Assembly (NCBI RefSeq): GCF_021065005.1
Contig: NZ_CP069247.1
Coordinates: 310,001 to 374,000 of the forward strand
Reading direction: 5' to 3'
DNA: 64,000 bases
DNA from: Candidatus Gromoviella agglomerans
GTDB lineage: Bacteria > Pseudomonadota > Alphaproteobacteria > CAJXXZ01 > G021065005
The number at the start of each line of letters is the position of its first letter. Within the stretch, counting starts at the first letter, position 1. A program made the position numbers and the translations under genes. Positions 46,739 through 56,325 of this stretch are shown here, one piece after another. Below the pieces are notes generated by a model. That model did not search any database. It worked only from the letters and a program-made list of their open reading frames with translations, and had not been told where the DNA came from.

Positions 46739-47067
46739 TAAAAGACTAATATTATGACCATAGAGGAAAGAAATTATACAATAATCTTCTTTGAAAGAAT
46801 TTATTGAATAAATTAGTAAATCTTGAACTTATCACATTTATCAATTGGGAATCTATTGATGCATTTTAATAAAAAAAGAGAAATGATAATCAATTCAGAA
46901 AAAAATTCTGACATATTGCAAAATAGCATTACCAATCAAATGATATAATTTCTTGAGATCAAAACTATCTTTGAAGATCTATGCTCCAATTCATTCAAAC
47001 TATTGGTCAAAGCGAGATTAATTGATCAGCTTTCAGATAAGTAACAAAACATATTGACTAATACGCC
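46739..47067. other. Spacer between tRNA-Arg and the prepilin peptidase gene
   Basis: A 329-bp AT-rich spacer. Only frames of under 30 codons are present; nothing recognised. Confidence 0.5.
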
Positions 47068-47604
47068 TTAGAAATCCATACATATCAACCTTGAAACCAA
47101 TATGCTCGGCGCCATAGGAATAGCTCTTTTACGCTGCAAAATAAATAAGGATATAGAAAAAATCGATATATAAAAAATGAATATATATGCCTGAGAGATA
47201 TATATGAAACTGCCAATAATCAACTTCACATCACCAGCTCCAATGTAGTTAATGCTAAACAATGCAAGCAAAATAATAGCGAATAAAAGACTATCAACAT
47301 TAAAAACACTTGCACTTAGACCAAAAGAGCACAAACCGCTGACAAAATCTATTAATATAGAATCATTTCGAATGCGAAAATTTTCATAATCAATAAAGAA
47401 CATCAATAAAATATTAAAACACCATACAGCTAGCCAAAAATCATTAAAAAAATAGAAATAAATTAACAAAAATTGCAATAAATAATGGTAATTAAACGCA
47501 AATCTCTTCAATTCATATTTGATAATTTCACAAAAATACGCAGCAAATGCAACTACAACGCACTGACTCACAAACCTTGTATAAATATCGTAATGATCTA
47601 TCAT
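47068..47604 (-). CDS. Type IV prepilin peptidase (A24 family), minimal form
   Basis: A 178-residue polytopic protein carrying the two aspartates of the GxGD-type A24 peptidases: one in FFIDYENFRIRNDSIL (family DxxxxxIPN, here degenerate) and one in IGAGDVKLI. The end, AIPMAPSILVSRL, matches the family (A)IPFAP motif. The N-terminal methylase domain of PilD is missing, as in CpaA/TadV-like peptidases. It would process prepilin leaders. It is divergent from the secretin gene with only 6 bp between start codons. Confidence 0.78.
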   Translation of the reverse strand: MIDHYDIYTRFVSQCVVVAFAAYFCEIIKYELKRFAFNYHYLLQFLLIYFYFFNDFWLAVWCFNILLMFFIDYENFRIRNDSILIDFVSGLCSFGLSASVFNVDSLLFAIILLALFSINYIGAGDVKLIIGSFIYISQAYIFIFYISIFSISLFILQRKRAIPMAPSILVSRLICMDF

Positions 47605-47610
47605 ATAGTT

Positions 47611-49296
47611 ATGAAGATGTTAATAAACACATTGAAACTAACATATATTTATCAAAAAATCATATTTACAATTACGATGACAATACTTTTATCTGGCTGT
47701 GAATTAAGAAAAAGACAAGTCATACAACAAAATACCAGCCCATTTGATAAATTTAAATATCAAGAAATTAGGCCTATTTCTGAAAAAAAACCGCATCGTA
47801 AAATCTCAAGTAAACTTCGTCAAGAAGTTACTATCTACATCACCAACCAAGTAAATATCAAAGAATTGTTAGCATCAATCGCATCCAAATACGGAATAAA
47901 TATTGTGATAGATAAGGGGATAACAGAAATTCACGCAATATCTTACAACGCTGAGAAAAAACCACTAAACGAAGTAATCGAAGATTTGTGTGATATAATG
48001 TCCCTTAGATACTACATCAAGAACGACACAATATACATAAGCAGAGACACTCCATATCTTCAGACTTATTCTGTATCATTTTTATTTGCCACGAGAACTA
48101 GCAAAACTGATAGCTCTATATCAACTAACATGGGAACGAAAAATGAAAACTCTGGAATAACAAATGAATCACGTAGTCTTATAGAATCACTAACTGAACT
48201 TGATTTCTGGAACGAGCTAGAACAAAACATACTCTTTATTCTCAATAATAAGGACATATCTTATAGAAGAAATGAAAAGAAAAAAAATGAAGAAGAAAAA
48301 GAGTCACAACCTGATCATAATGAAAAGCCAACTGATAAGAGATGCATGCTACACAAACAAGCTGGACTAATATCAGTTTACGCAACAAGAAGACAACATA
48401 AAAATGTTAAAAGATATATATCAAAACTTAAGAAAATGATCTTCACTCAAATAATCATCGAAGCGAAAATAATAGAAGTCGAATTGAGTGAAAATTTTCA
48501 ACTTGGAATAGATTGGAATATATTTAAACACATTGTTGATTTTCCTGTAAAAATTCTCCTACCATTTGGTAATGGAGATGCAAATAACGAAAATACATCA
48601 TCTAATCAACAAAAATCACTTACTCTTGGAGATCCAGACACACAAGTAGCAATAAAAGCACTGCAAACTTTTGGAAAAATTGATATAGTATCTAACGCAT
48701 TTATGAGGGCACTAAATAATCAACCAGTCTCAATGAAAGTTGTCGAAAATTACCCTTGGTTCAAATTGTCCAGAACATCAACATCAACAATGTATCAAAG
48801 AAATTCTGAAACAACTTTATCAAGTGAAATAAACGTCATTCCGATAGGTGTAATTCTTAAAATTCAAGCTTGTGCAGATGATTCCAAAAAATATATAACT
48901 CTATCAATAAATCCAGTGTTATCAAGAATTACAGATTTCAAAATCGACCCAGCTGTATCTATAGAAGCTGCAAAAAGTGGAAATCAAAAAATTCGCTCTT
49001 CAATTCCAGTTGTTCAGTACCAAGAAATAGACACGTGGATAAAAATCGAAAATGGAGCAATGATCATAATTGGCGGATTAATAGAAAATTCAAAAATACA
49101 AAATTCATCCGGGGTTCCAGGTTTGGCAAACAGAAAAATCCTAAGAAATATCTTTGGTAATGAAACAAAACAAAGAAAGCACCGCGAGCTAGTTATTCTA
49201 CTTTCTGTAAAAATCGACAATTTTGATGAAGATGACGATATTTGCAATAACACTTTAGAACAATTTCCCAACCCTGATACGAGCATCGTTGAATGA
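47611..49296 (+). CDS. Type IV pilus/MshL-type outer-membrane secretin
   Basis: A 561-residue secretin that would form the outer-membrane channel of a type IV pilus or type II-like system. From the ATG at 47611 it has a lipoprotein signal ending in the lipobox LLSGC, an N-domain (VNIKELLASIASKYGINIVI, the STN fold), a linker rich in Lys/Glu, and the C-terminal secretin domain with GAMIIIGGLIENSKIQN, SGVPGLANRKILRNIFG and HRELVILLSVKI. The pairing with a prepilin peptidase supports the pilus role. The frame is open upstream to 47485 but that part overlaps the peptidase gene and has no signal. Confidence 0.85.
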   Translation: MKMLINTLKLTYIYQKIIFTITMTILLSGCELRKRQVIQQNTSPFDKFKYQEIRPISEKKPHRKISSKLRQEVTIYITNQVNIKELLASIASKYGINIVIDKGITEIHAISYNAEKKPLNEVIEDLCDIMSLRYYIKNDTIYISRDTPYLQTYSVSFLFATRTSKTDSSISTNMGTKNENSGITNESRSLIESLTELDFWNELEQNILFILNNKDISYRRNEKKKNEEEKESQPDHNEKPTDKRCMLHKQAGLISVYATRRQHKNVKRYISKLKKMIFTQIIIEAKIIEVELSENFQLGIDWNIFKHIVDFPVKILLPFGNGDANNENTSSNQQKSLTLGDPDTQVAIKALQTFGKIDIVSNAFMRALNNQPVSMKVVENYPWFKLSRTSTSTMYQRNSETTLSSEINVIPIGVILKIQACADDSKKYITLSINPVLSRITDFKIDPAVSIEAAKSGNQKIRSSIPVVQYQEIDTWIKIENGAMIIIGGLIENSKIQNSSGVPGLANRKILRNIFGNETKQRKHRELVILLSVKIDNFDEDDDICNNTLEQFPNPDTSIVE

Positions 49297-49722
49297 ACAA
49301 TAATTCATAAGCAGTGAATAAAAAAATTCCAACTACTGAAGAATCCTATTAGCCATCTAAATGGAGTAATATTCACTCAACAAAACTTCTAAATATTCTG
49401 ATACATCAATATGCAAGTTCATTCCACCCATCATTTAATTGCTTAAACAAATTGTACTAAAATTCATCAACTATGATATCAAATACAATGGAAAGCTCAA
49501 TTAACAAGTATCGTAATGGAGACAATGATTTTTCTACAGGACAAATCAGACAAAATTGGTTATGAATCTATAAAGAGAAAATTATATCGCGCCAACTGCA
49601 TAATATCTAAACATAACCAATAAAGCTAAAACAACAAAACTTGAACCAAAAAAGTAATTTCTCTAAATTTGCTTAAAATTTTATCAAGAACTACATTAAA
49701 GAATCAGATCATCAACAATAAG
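49297..49722. other. Convergent spacer between secretin and rpsD
   Basis: A 426-bp AT-rich spacer. No frame, RNA motif or clear terminator was recognised. Confidence 0.5.
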
Positions 49723-50346
49723 TTACACGCTTCTAGAATACCACTCAACAATCAAGTTCAAATTTATCACCATAGGATATGGAATTTCTTCAAAATCCGG
49801 CACCTTCAATAGCTTAACCTTAAATTGATCTGCTTGAAAATAGGATGGAATAGGCCTATGAGCATTTCCAAAAGAATTCTTTACAAGATCCATCGCTTTT
49901 GCTTTCTCTGATAACTCAACAACATCCCCTTCTTTTATTATATATGACGGAATGTTGACTCTTTTACCATTAACAAGAATGTGATTATGAGAAACTAGCT
50001 GCTTTGCAGAGAAAATAGTAGGAGCAAAGCCAACTCTATACACAACAGCATCCAACCTTCTTTCAAGCATAGCTACAAAGTTACGACCAGTATCACCTTT
50101 AGCAGATTTAGCATTTACAAAGAACCTCTTGAATTGCTTCTCAACTATATTACCATAATGGGCTCTTAATTTTTGCTTTTCCATCAACTGCATTCCATAA
50201 TCTGAGAGTTTTTTCTCCATACCATCATGCCTTTGACCAGGCTTATGAGGCCTTTTATCGAAAGTACTCTTATCTTTATGCAAGTGCCACAAATTAACTC
50301 CAAGTTTACGACTGATCTTATGCTTAGCTAACAAACGGTTCGTCAT
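49723..50346 (-). CDS. rpsD: 30S ribosomal protein S4
   Basis: A 207-residue S4, a primary 16S rRNA binder, with KISRKLGVNLW and the S4 RNA-binding fold FSAKQLVSHNHILVNGKRVNIPSY. It is monocistronic here. Confidence 0.98.
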   Translation of the reverse strand: MTNRLLAKHKISRKLGVNLWHLHKDKSTFDKRPHKPGQRHDGMEKKLSDYGMQLMEKQKLRAHYGNIVEKQFKRFFVNAKSAKGDTGRNFVAMLERRLDAVVYRVGFAPTIFSAKQLVSHNHILVNGKRVNIPSYIIKEGDVVELSEKAKAMDLVKNSFGNAHRPIPSYFQADQFKVKLLKVPDFEEIPYPMVINLNLIVEWYSRSV

Positions 50347-50471
50347 TAAGTAGTATAACTCAAAAAAATACGATCAATGGTACATTGGTAATAATTATTA
50401 TGTCAATGATAAATAACTTGAACACCAAAACTCACCAACTTTTACTCATCTCTATTGAGCATTTAACAAAT

Positions 50472-52772
50472 TCACTTAAGTAAATTAGGATTTAGCTTAG
50501 AGATTTGAAAATACCAGGCGTTATTGGTAGATAAAGGACTATTCCAACCACCAACATATAATCGAGATTTGGCTCTGGTCATAGCAACATAGAGCAATCT
50601 ATAATACTCTTCAATATCAACATCAAGAGGAGGAACAGTTGTATCTGGCATAAAGATCACTTCAGATTCAAGTCCTTTTGCAGCATGCACACTAAAAATT
50701 CTCACTCTATTTTTCAATTTAACTGAATTTATACTAGCTAATTTTGCAGACAACCACTGTAAGATAGATTGCATACAATTTACGCCATCATACTCATACA
50801 AAATGGACAAAAACTGATCAAAAATCTCTAAATCTTTCATCTTCATGATCGCATATGCTTTTGAAAAAAAATCAAAGATATCGTCTTTTCGATCAAAGAC
50901 ATCTCTTACAATATTTGATATATCACGATAAAGTGGATTGGTCATGAGATTGGCCATAATACTCTTATTTTTATCAATTTGCAAAATTTTCAATATAGCT
51001 GAAGTACTCATTCCAATAGATTTTAGTACTTCACTAGCATGAAAGTTACTACTCATATCACAGCATAATCTTGCAAAATTTAATAAATTAATGACTAAAG
51101 GAGTATCAATCAACTTCGCTGAAAATGATGAAGTGAATAAAATTCCACTTGCATCAAACTCTGCAACCAAAGCATTTAACATCTCATTTCTGTTTCTGAG
51201 CAAAATCATAATATCGTTAGCAGTAAATCCTTCACTAAACAAATCTTTTATAGTTATCACAATTTTTTTTGCTAACTTATGTTGAGGAGATGCCTTGTCA
51301 TCTTTCATAATCAATGGCCAGATTTCAACTTTACTCATTTTTCCACAAGTAATATGCCCTTTATAATATCTCTCTATTTTAGTATTAAAAAAGACATTAT
51401 CCACACATTTTAGTATTTCATCTCCACACCTATAGCACTTATTAAGATGCAAGATCTCAAATTTTCTCTTACTATTTTCAAGCAAAAATTTAAATCGCTG
51501 ATAGTATTCATAAAATAAATTTTGATTTGCTCCATGAAATCCATATATAGACTGTTTTGGATCACCAACTACACATAAACTTATCTCTCCCCCAGAACAT
51601 AAAATATCCTCAAATAATTTATAAATTATAGACCACTGTTTTGGATTAATATCTTGTGCTTCATCAATCAAGATGTGATCTATACTTCCATTAATAAATT
51701 CCGAAACAGAGATTTTATTATTTGAAACGAGATCAAACATCTTATCAATCAAATCGTCATAATCAAGCATTCCATACATATTCTTGAGAAGAATATATTC
51801 TCTCTTTACCAAAAGAGCAAAGTAATTTATAGCAAAATCACGTATATTCTTCTTCAGAAGATGAATTTTCTGCGTTAGGTCAAGAACTTCACTCGCTTCA
51901 CTTAGCATAAAATCATTCTTCTGACAGACTTTTCTTATCTCTCCTGTAGTGGTAATGAATAGGCTTTGGTAGTCAAAAAATGTCTCAATGCAAGGATTTT
52001 CAAACCAAGGCAATTTACCGAACTTATTCATCACAAATTGATGTACTTCATCTCGATATTCATAAAAATGAGAAATCATGTTAGAAATTTCACTTATTAC
52101 ATTCACAATATTTGTTATGTTGGCTGTGTATTTATTCCTTGCTTTTTCAAGCACAGAGTCAAAAAAGCTATCCATTTCAAATATCATTCCCAAAATAAGA
52201 TGAGTAATATCAGAACTTAATCTATCAGCAAGTTCAAAGTCTCTTTGCAAGATATCTGCAAAACTTAACGGAGTTAATTCTCCCAAAACGTTATTAGTTG
52301 CTTGTAAAAAAAAATCACTGTAGTCATCAATAACTTCAAACCCTAATGGAATGTTTAATGCAGCTGAAAATTTATTTAAAATATCCTTACAAAAACTGTG
52401 AAAAGTCTGAACTCGAACCCAGGATTTTTTTTGAGATAATTCGTACAAACGCTTTATTATACTGATCTGAAAATTCTCCATCTCATACTGAGTCATTCCT
52501 TTAACGTATTCAAATATCAAGCTATCACCTATCAATTCATCAATAGCAACATCAGCCCAATACTTTATACGCAATAGAATTCGCTCATTCATTTCATTTG
52601 TAGCCATATTTGTGAAGGTAAAGCATAATATACGAGTTGGATCAAAGGAAGGATTGTTAATCAATTCGCTTATCAACAGACTCAAAACTCGATCTGTCAG
52701 GGCTTTAGTTTTTCCACATCCTGCCGATGCTTCTATCCAAACATTAGTGTTCTTATCGAGATGAATTTTCAT
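50472..52772 (-). CDS. addA: AddA-type UvrD helicase lacking the nuclease domain
   Basis: A superfamily 1A helicase of 766 residues, corresponding to the helicase part of alphaproteobacterial AddA (normally about 1150 residues). Motifs are complete: Walker A ASAGCGKTKALTDRVL, VQTFHSFC, LIDEAQDINPKQW (Walker B), GDPKQSIYGFHGA, FSVHAAKGLESEVIF (V) and LLYVAMTRAKSRLYVGGW (VI). The chain stops about 20 residues after motif VI, where AddA should continue into its PD-(D/E)xK nuclease. It overlaps the AddB-like gene by 20 bp, the usual addB-addA order. Confidence 0.85.
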   Translation of the reverse strand: MKIHLDKNTNVWIEASAGCGKTKALTDRVLSLLISELINNPSFDPTRILCFTFTNMATNEMNERILLRIKYWADVAIDELIGDSLIFEYVKGMTQYEMENFQISIIKRLYELSQKKSWVRVQTFHSFCKDILNKFSAALNIPLGFEVIDDYSDFFLQATNNVLGELTPLSFADILQRDFELADRLSSDITHLILGMIFEMDSFFDSVLEKARNKYTANITNIVNVISEISNMISHFYEYRDEVHQFVMNKFGKLPWFENPCIETFFDYQSLFITTTGEIRKVCQKNDFMLSEASEVLDLTQKIHLLKKNIRDFAINYFALLVKREYILLKNMYGMLDYDDLIDKMFDLVSNNKISVSEFINGSIDHILIDEAQDINPKQWSIIYKLFEDILCSGGEISLCVVGDPKQSIYGFHGANQNLFYEYYQRFKFLLENSKRKFEILHLNKCYRCGDEILKCVDNVFFNTKIERYYKGHITCGKMSKVEIWPLIMKDDKASPQHKLAKKIVITIKDLFSEGFTANDIMILLRNRNEMLNALVAEFDASGILFTSSFSAKLIDTPLVINLLNFARLCCDMSSNFHASEVLKSIGMSTSAILKILQIDKNKSIMANLMTNPLYRDISNIVRDVFDRKDDIFDFFSKAYAIMKMKDLEIFDQFLSILYEYDGVNCMQSILQWLSAKLASINSVKLKNRVRIFSVHAAKGLESEVIFMPDTTVPPLDVDIEEYYRLLYVAMTRAKSRLYVGGWNSPLSTNNAWYFQISKLNPNLLK

Positions 52773-54465
52773 TCAATGATCTCTTATAATGCTTGAAATA
52801 CCAATGTAATAAATCAATAATTCTGCTTATACACTTATCATCTATTTTAACTTTGGATAAAAATATCCCTTGTCTAAATTTCATAACATAGACATCAAAA
52901 GCTTTGAATTCATGATGCAAAACATATGGCAACAAAGCGGCAATAAACTTATAATCGTCTTTTTGGTAAAATGAGTACACAACCACTATCAATTTACCAT
53001 CTTTAAGAAAGATCATCTCATTTAGAACAAATTCAACAGTAATTTTACTCAAAAACGAAGAGAATTCATCATCTTGCTCACCAAGAAACTTCAAATTCAA
53101 TTTAAATTTTTGCTCAAATTTATGCCAAATGCAATTTTCAGCAAATTCTCTCAATAATTTCAGATATGTTGGCATCAAAAATTTCATTTTATTTTGAATG
53201 AAAAAATTATTTTCGCTAGCAATATCTCGTAGAACTTTTGCTAAACAAAATTCACATTTTTCCTCAGTGAATGAATTTTTATTCATGAGCTCCACCCATT
53301 TTATAAACAATCTTTTTAGAGAGATTTTATAAGAATCAAAAGCTCTAATACGCATAACGTCTTGAATCAAAAAATTTTCAAAACTATTTTTTTCAAAATC
53401 ATAAGATAACGATCGAACATTCAAACAAACATCCTTATGCTCCCATCTCAGACAATCATCCCCACCTTCAGCATAGACGTACGAATCAGCAGCTTCATTT
53501 TTTACGTAACTTTTATAATCAAATCTCTTAACATAAATAACTGAATGACTACCATCCTCACGTTGATTATCTATCAACATAGTTCCATTACGAAAAGAAG
53601 AATGATTAAAGCACAGATTTACCAAACTTCTCTCAGAGTCAATCTGATTTGCAAAATTCTTATATAAGTTCAAAATATCTTTCAAAAATAATGAGTAGTG
53701 AATCGATAAATTTTTAACTATACAATCTTCTGAATATATTAGCACATTTTGCAAAAAATGCACAAACGGATTGGTAAAATTCAAGCTCACATCCTTACAT
53801 ATATTTAAAATTTTTGAAAAAACCACAATATGCTGATTAAATAAATCTAATAAATTGTTTGACTTAAAATCCAAATTCAAAAAACAGCGTATCTGATCTG
53901 TCAAAACTTTCCTTTCAAATAAGATAGAGTCGTCATCTGAATCGTTTAGCAATTTAGCTCCATACATAGTATCCAGTATAAGTTGTGCGACAATGTGCAA
54001 ATTTTTCTGACTTGCTGATAACAAAAATATTTTTTCTAGCGCCGCATGCACATCTTGAACCCAGAAAGCATCACTTAATTTCGCAAAAAAATCAAAATCG
54101 TAAGTAAAAACACTTAGACTTGCCTTAAGCTCATTTTTCGCAAAGAGATATTTTTCATAGCTGAATGAATAAAAAAATTCTTCAAATTCTGCAATATCTT
54201 CACTTCTTGTTCTGCCTATCATACATGATAATTTATTCAATATTACATCATAAATCATACGCATGTTATTTTCTGTAATACCAAAAGTCTTGGAAAAGTT
54301 CATATGATCCAACTTTCCTTGTAAAATCAAAATTATTGCATGATGTATCACTCGTCTTATTACACTAAAATTCATATTTGAAGTAGTTTCACATTGTAAA
54401 CTTAATACTTTAGTATAAAATTCGATTACATTAGGAATGTCAGACTGACCATTGTTATCAACCAT
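52753..54465 (-). CDS. addB: Degenerate AddB-like protein
   Basis: Identified mainly by its C-terminal third and by position directly before addA. About 570 residues (AddB is near 1000). FLMPTYLKLLREFAENCIW aligns with the stretch before the AddB nuclease core, and FLKDGKLIVVVYSFYQ with the family L-A-D-G-x-L-x-I-I-D-Y-K-T-G. The catalytic Asp and Lys of DYK are Val and Ser here (52945-53037), and no Walker A is present. N-terminal helicase-like motifs are not seen. The start is uncertain: ATG 54465 is used because mltG coding begins on the opposite strand at 54452. Confidence 0.5.
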   Translation of the reverse strand: MVDNNGQSDIPNVIEFYTKVLSLQCETTSNMNFSVIRRVIHHAIILILQGKLDHMNFSKTFGITENNMRMIYDVILNKLSCMIGRTRSEDIAEFEEFFYSFSYEKYLFAKNELKASLSVFTYDFDFFAKLSDAFWVQDVHAALEKIFLLSASQKNLHIVAQLILDTMYGAKLLNDSDDDSILFERKVLTDQIRCFLNLDFKSNNLLDLFNQHIVVFSKILNICKDVSLNFTNPFVHFLQNVLIYSEDCIVKNLSIHYSLFLKDILNLYKNFANQIDSERSLVNLCFNHSSFRNGTMLIDNQREDGSHSVIYVKRFDYKSYVKNEAADSYVYAEGGDDCLRWEHKDVCLNVRSLSYDFEKNSFENFLIQDVMRIRAFDSYKISLKRLFIKWVELMNKNSFTEEKCEFCLAKVLRDIASENNFFIQNKMKFLMPTYLKLLREFAENCIWHKFEQKFKLNLKFLGEQDDEFSSFLSKITVEFVLNEMIFLKDGKLIVVVYSFYQKDDYKFIAALLPYVLHHEFKAFDVYVMKFRQGIFLSKVKIDDKCISRIIDLLHWYFKHYKRSLNENSSR

Positions 54466-55354
54466 ATTCACATGCGTGGTATTTTTTTTAGTATTTATCT
54501 CAGACAAAATCCTTTTCAACATTGGAGATTGCAAAGAGAACATAGTGATATTAGTAGAACCTGATGAAACTATCAACAGCATCGCAACAAAATTAGTACA
54601 ACATGGAATAATCTTCAATAAAAGACTATTCATTATATATATGAATATCTTGCACAAAAATATACAACCTGGAGAATACATAATACAAAAAAACACTCCA
54701 ACATTCTTAGTCGTAGAAAAGATACAGTCAAAAAATAGCTTAGTAAGAAAATTGCGAATACCAGATGGAAGTACATTGTATCAAGTGATATCAATTATCG
54801 AAAATACTCAAGGCCTTTTTGGAGAAATGCCAAAACTGGATGATGGAGATATATTACCAGATACATATTTCTTCATTTATGGGACTAAAAAAACACAACT
54901 TATCTTAAATATGAAAAATGCTATGAATAAATTTGTAAAAAATGCATTTCAAAACTACATTACTCATATTCAGAATAGTAAAAATTTCGAAAAATATATA
55001 AATGTTATAAAGAACGAACGAGATTTGATCATTCTAGCTTCAATCATCGAAAAAGAATGCATACCTATTGAAATGCCTATAGTTGCAGGTGTATTCATCA
55101 ATAGATTAGTCAAGAACATGAGACTTCAAGCCTGTTCAACAACAAAAAATTCATTATATAATACGTACAATTTTCACGGATTGCCGAAAAATCCAATATG
55201 TAACCCTAGCAAAGCAGCGATTGACTCTGTAGCCAATTTCTCATTTCATGATTTTATGTACTTCAGACTAAATTCTGATACACATTTACATATATTCTCA
55301 AGAGATTTCAGGAAACATGTAAAGGCAGGTCATGCTTGTAAATCAAGAACATAA
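54452..55354 (+). CDS. mltG: Endolytic murein transglycosylase MltG (YceG)
   Basis: An inner-membrane lytic transglycosylase that terminates glycan elongation. One N-terminal membrane helix (IFTCVVFFLVFISD) precedes a LysM-like domain (PDETINSIATKLVQHGII) and the YceG catalytic domain with Glu in LASIIEKE and GLPKNPICNPSKAAIDSVAN. It is 300 residues, shorter than the E. coli 340 but complete. No ATG is available; TTG 54452 or GTG 54476 must be used. It is the first of mltG-fabI-sppA-like on the plus strand. Confidence 0.93.
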   Translation: MLSTIFTCVVFFLVFISDKILFNIGDCKENIVILVEPDETINSIATKLVQHGIIFNKRLFIIYMNILHKNIQPGEYIIQKNTPTFLVVEKIQSKNSLVRKLRIPDGSTLYQVISIIENTQGLFGEMPKLDDGDILPDTYFFIYGTKKTQLILNMKNAMNKFVKNAFQNYITHIQNSKNFEKYINVIKNERDLIILASIIEKECIPIEMPIVAGVFINRLVKNMRLQACSTTKNSLYNTYNFHGLPKNPICNPSKAAIDSVANFSFHDFMYFRLNSDTHLHIFSRDFRKHVKAGHACKSRT

Positions 55355-55410
55355 TAGATTCGTATTAAAAATTATGATACATTGTACGAAAGGTTTTTTG
55401 ATTATTAGAA

Positions 55411-56238
55411 ATGAGTCAATCTCAAAAGGTAAATCCTATAATGCAATCAAAAAGAGGTATCGTATTTGGAGTAGCAAATGATATGTCAATAGCTTGGGGA
55501 ATTTCAAAAGCACTCCATGCAGTTGGAGCTGAAATTGCTTTATCGTACTACGGTCAGTCTATACAAAAAAGAGTAAATGAACTAAAAGATCAAATAGACT
55601 GCAACATAGTTTGTGAATGTGATGTATCAAATGATGAAAGTATAGAAAATTTCTTTAAAAATATCTCGCAATATTGGGAATCCATCGACTTTATAGTTCA
55701 CTCTGTTGCATTCTCAGACAAAGACCAACTACGGGGATTGTATATTAACACCACTAGAGAAAATTTCAAAAACACCCTTGATATATCATGCTTTTCATTA
55801 ACTGCAATCACTCAAAAAGCAAGAAAAATGATGAAAGAAGGAACTTCGATTCTGACATTGAGCTTCATAGGCGCAGAAAAAGTCATTCCTCACTACAACG
55901 TTATGGGGGTTGCAAAAGCGGCACTCGAAATGAGCGCAAGATACCTTGCAGCTGATTTAGGACCAAGCGGCATAAGAGTAAACACAATTTCTTCAGGTCC
56001 AATAAGAACACTGGCAGCATCTGGCATAGGAGATTTTCGGTATATTTTTAAATGGAATGAGGAAAATGCTCCTCTAAAAAGAAATGTAACAATTGATGAA
56101 GTCGGTCAATCAGCGGTATATTTGTTGAGTGATATGTCATCTGGAGTTACAGGCCAAACAATATATGTTGATTCTGGATACAACATCACTGGCATGATAA
56201 TGTCGGATCATTACAAAGCTGAAAACGAAACAAATTAA
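55411..56238 (+). CDS. fabI: Enoyl-[acyl-carrier-protein] reductase (NADH)
   Basis: The last reductive step of fatty acid elongation. A 275-residue short-chain dehydrogenase with FGVANDMSIAWGISKAL for NADH binding, VHSVAFSDKDQLRG, Tyr and Lys of the catalytic Y-x6-K in HYNVMGVAKAALE, and GPIRTLAASGI near the substrate site. An ATG at 55441 is an alternative start. It follows mltG by 56 bp. Confidence 0.96.
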   Translation: MSQSQKVNPIMQSKRGIVFGVANDMSIAWGISKALHAVGAEIALSYYGQSIQKRVNELKDQIDCNIVCECDVSNDESIENFFKNISQYWESIDFIVHSVAFSDKDQLRGLYINTTRENFKNTLDISCFSLTAITQKARKMMKEGTSILTLSFIGAEKVIPHYNVMGVAKAALEMSARYLAADLGPSGIRVNTISSGPIRTLAASGIGDFRYIFKWNEENAPLKRNVTIDEVGQSAVYLLSDMSSGVTGQTIYVDSGYNITGMIMSDHYKAENETN

Positions 56239-56325
56239 CATGATTTTACAAATACTAATAAATCTTGCAAATGGATTTATAAAAAAATTATGATACTTTA
56301 CTATCTATAAATCAGAATTAACCTT

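Noticed and set aside
47485-47610. N-terminal extension of the secretin
   Set aside because: It lies inside the divergent prepilin peptidase gene; the lipoprotein signal begins at 47611.
54466-54696. N-terminal extension of the AddB-like protein
   Set aside because: This part is antisense to the clear membrane and LysM-like segment of mltG.
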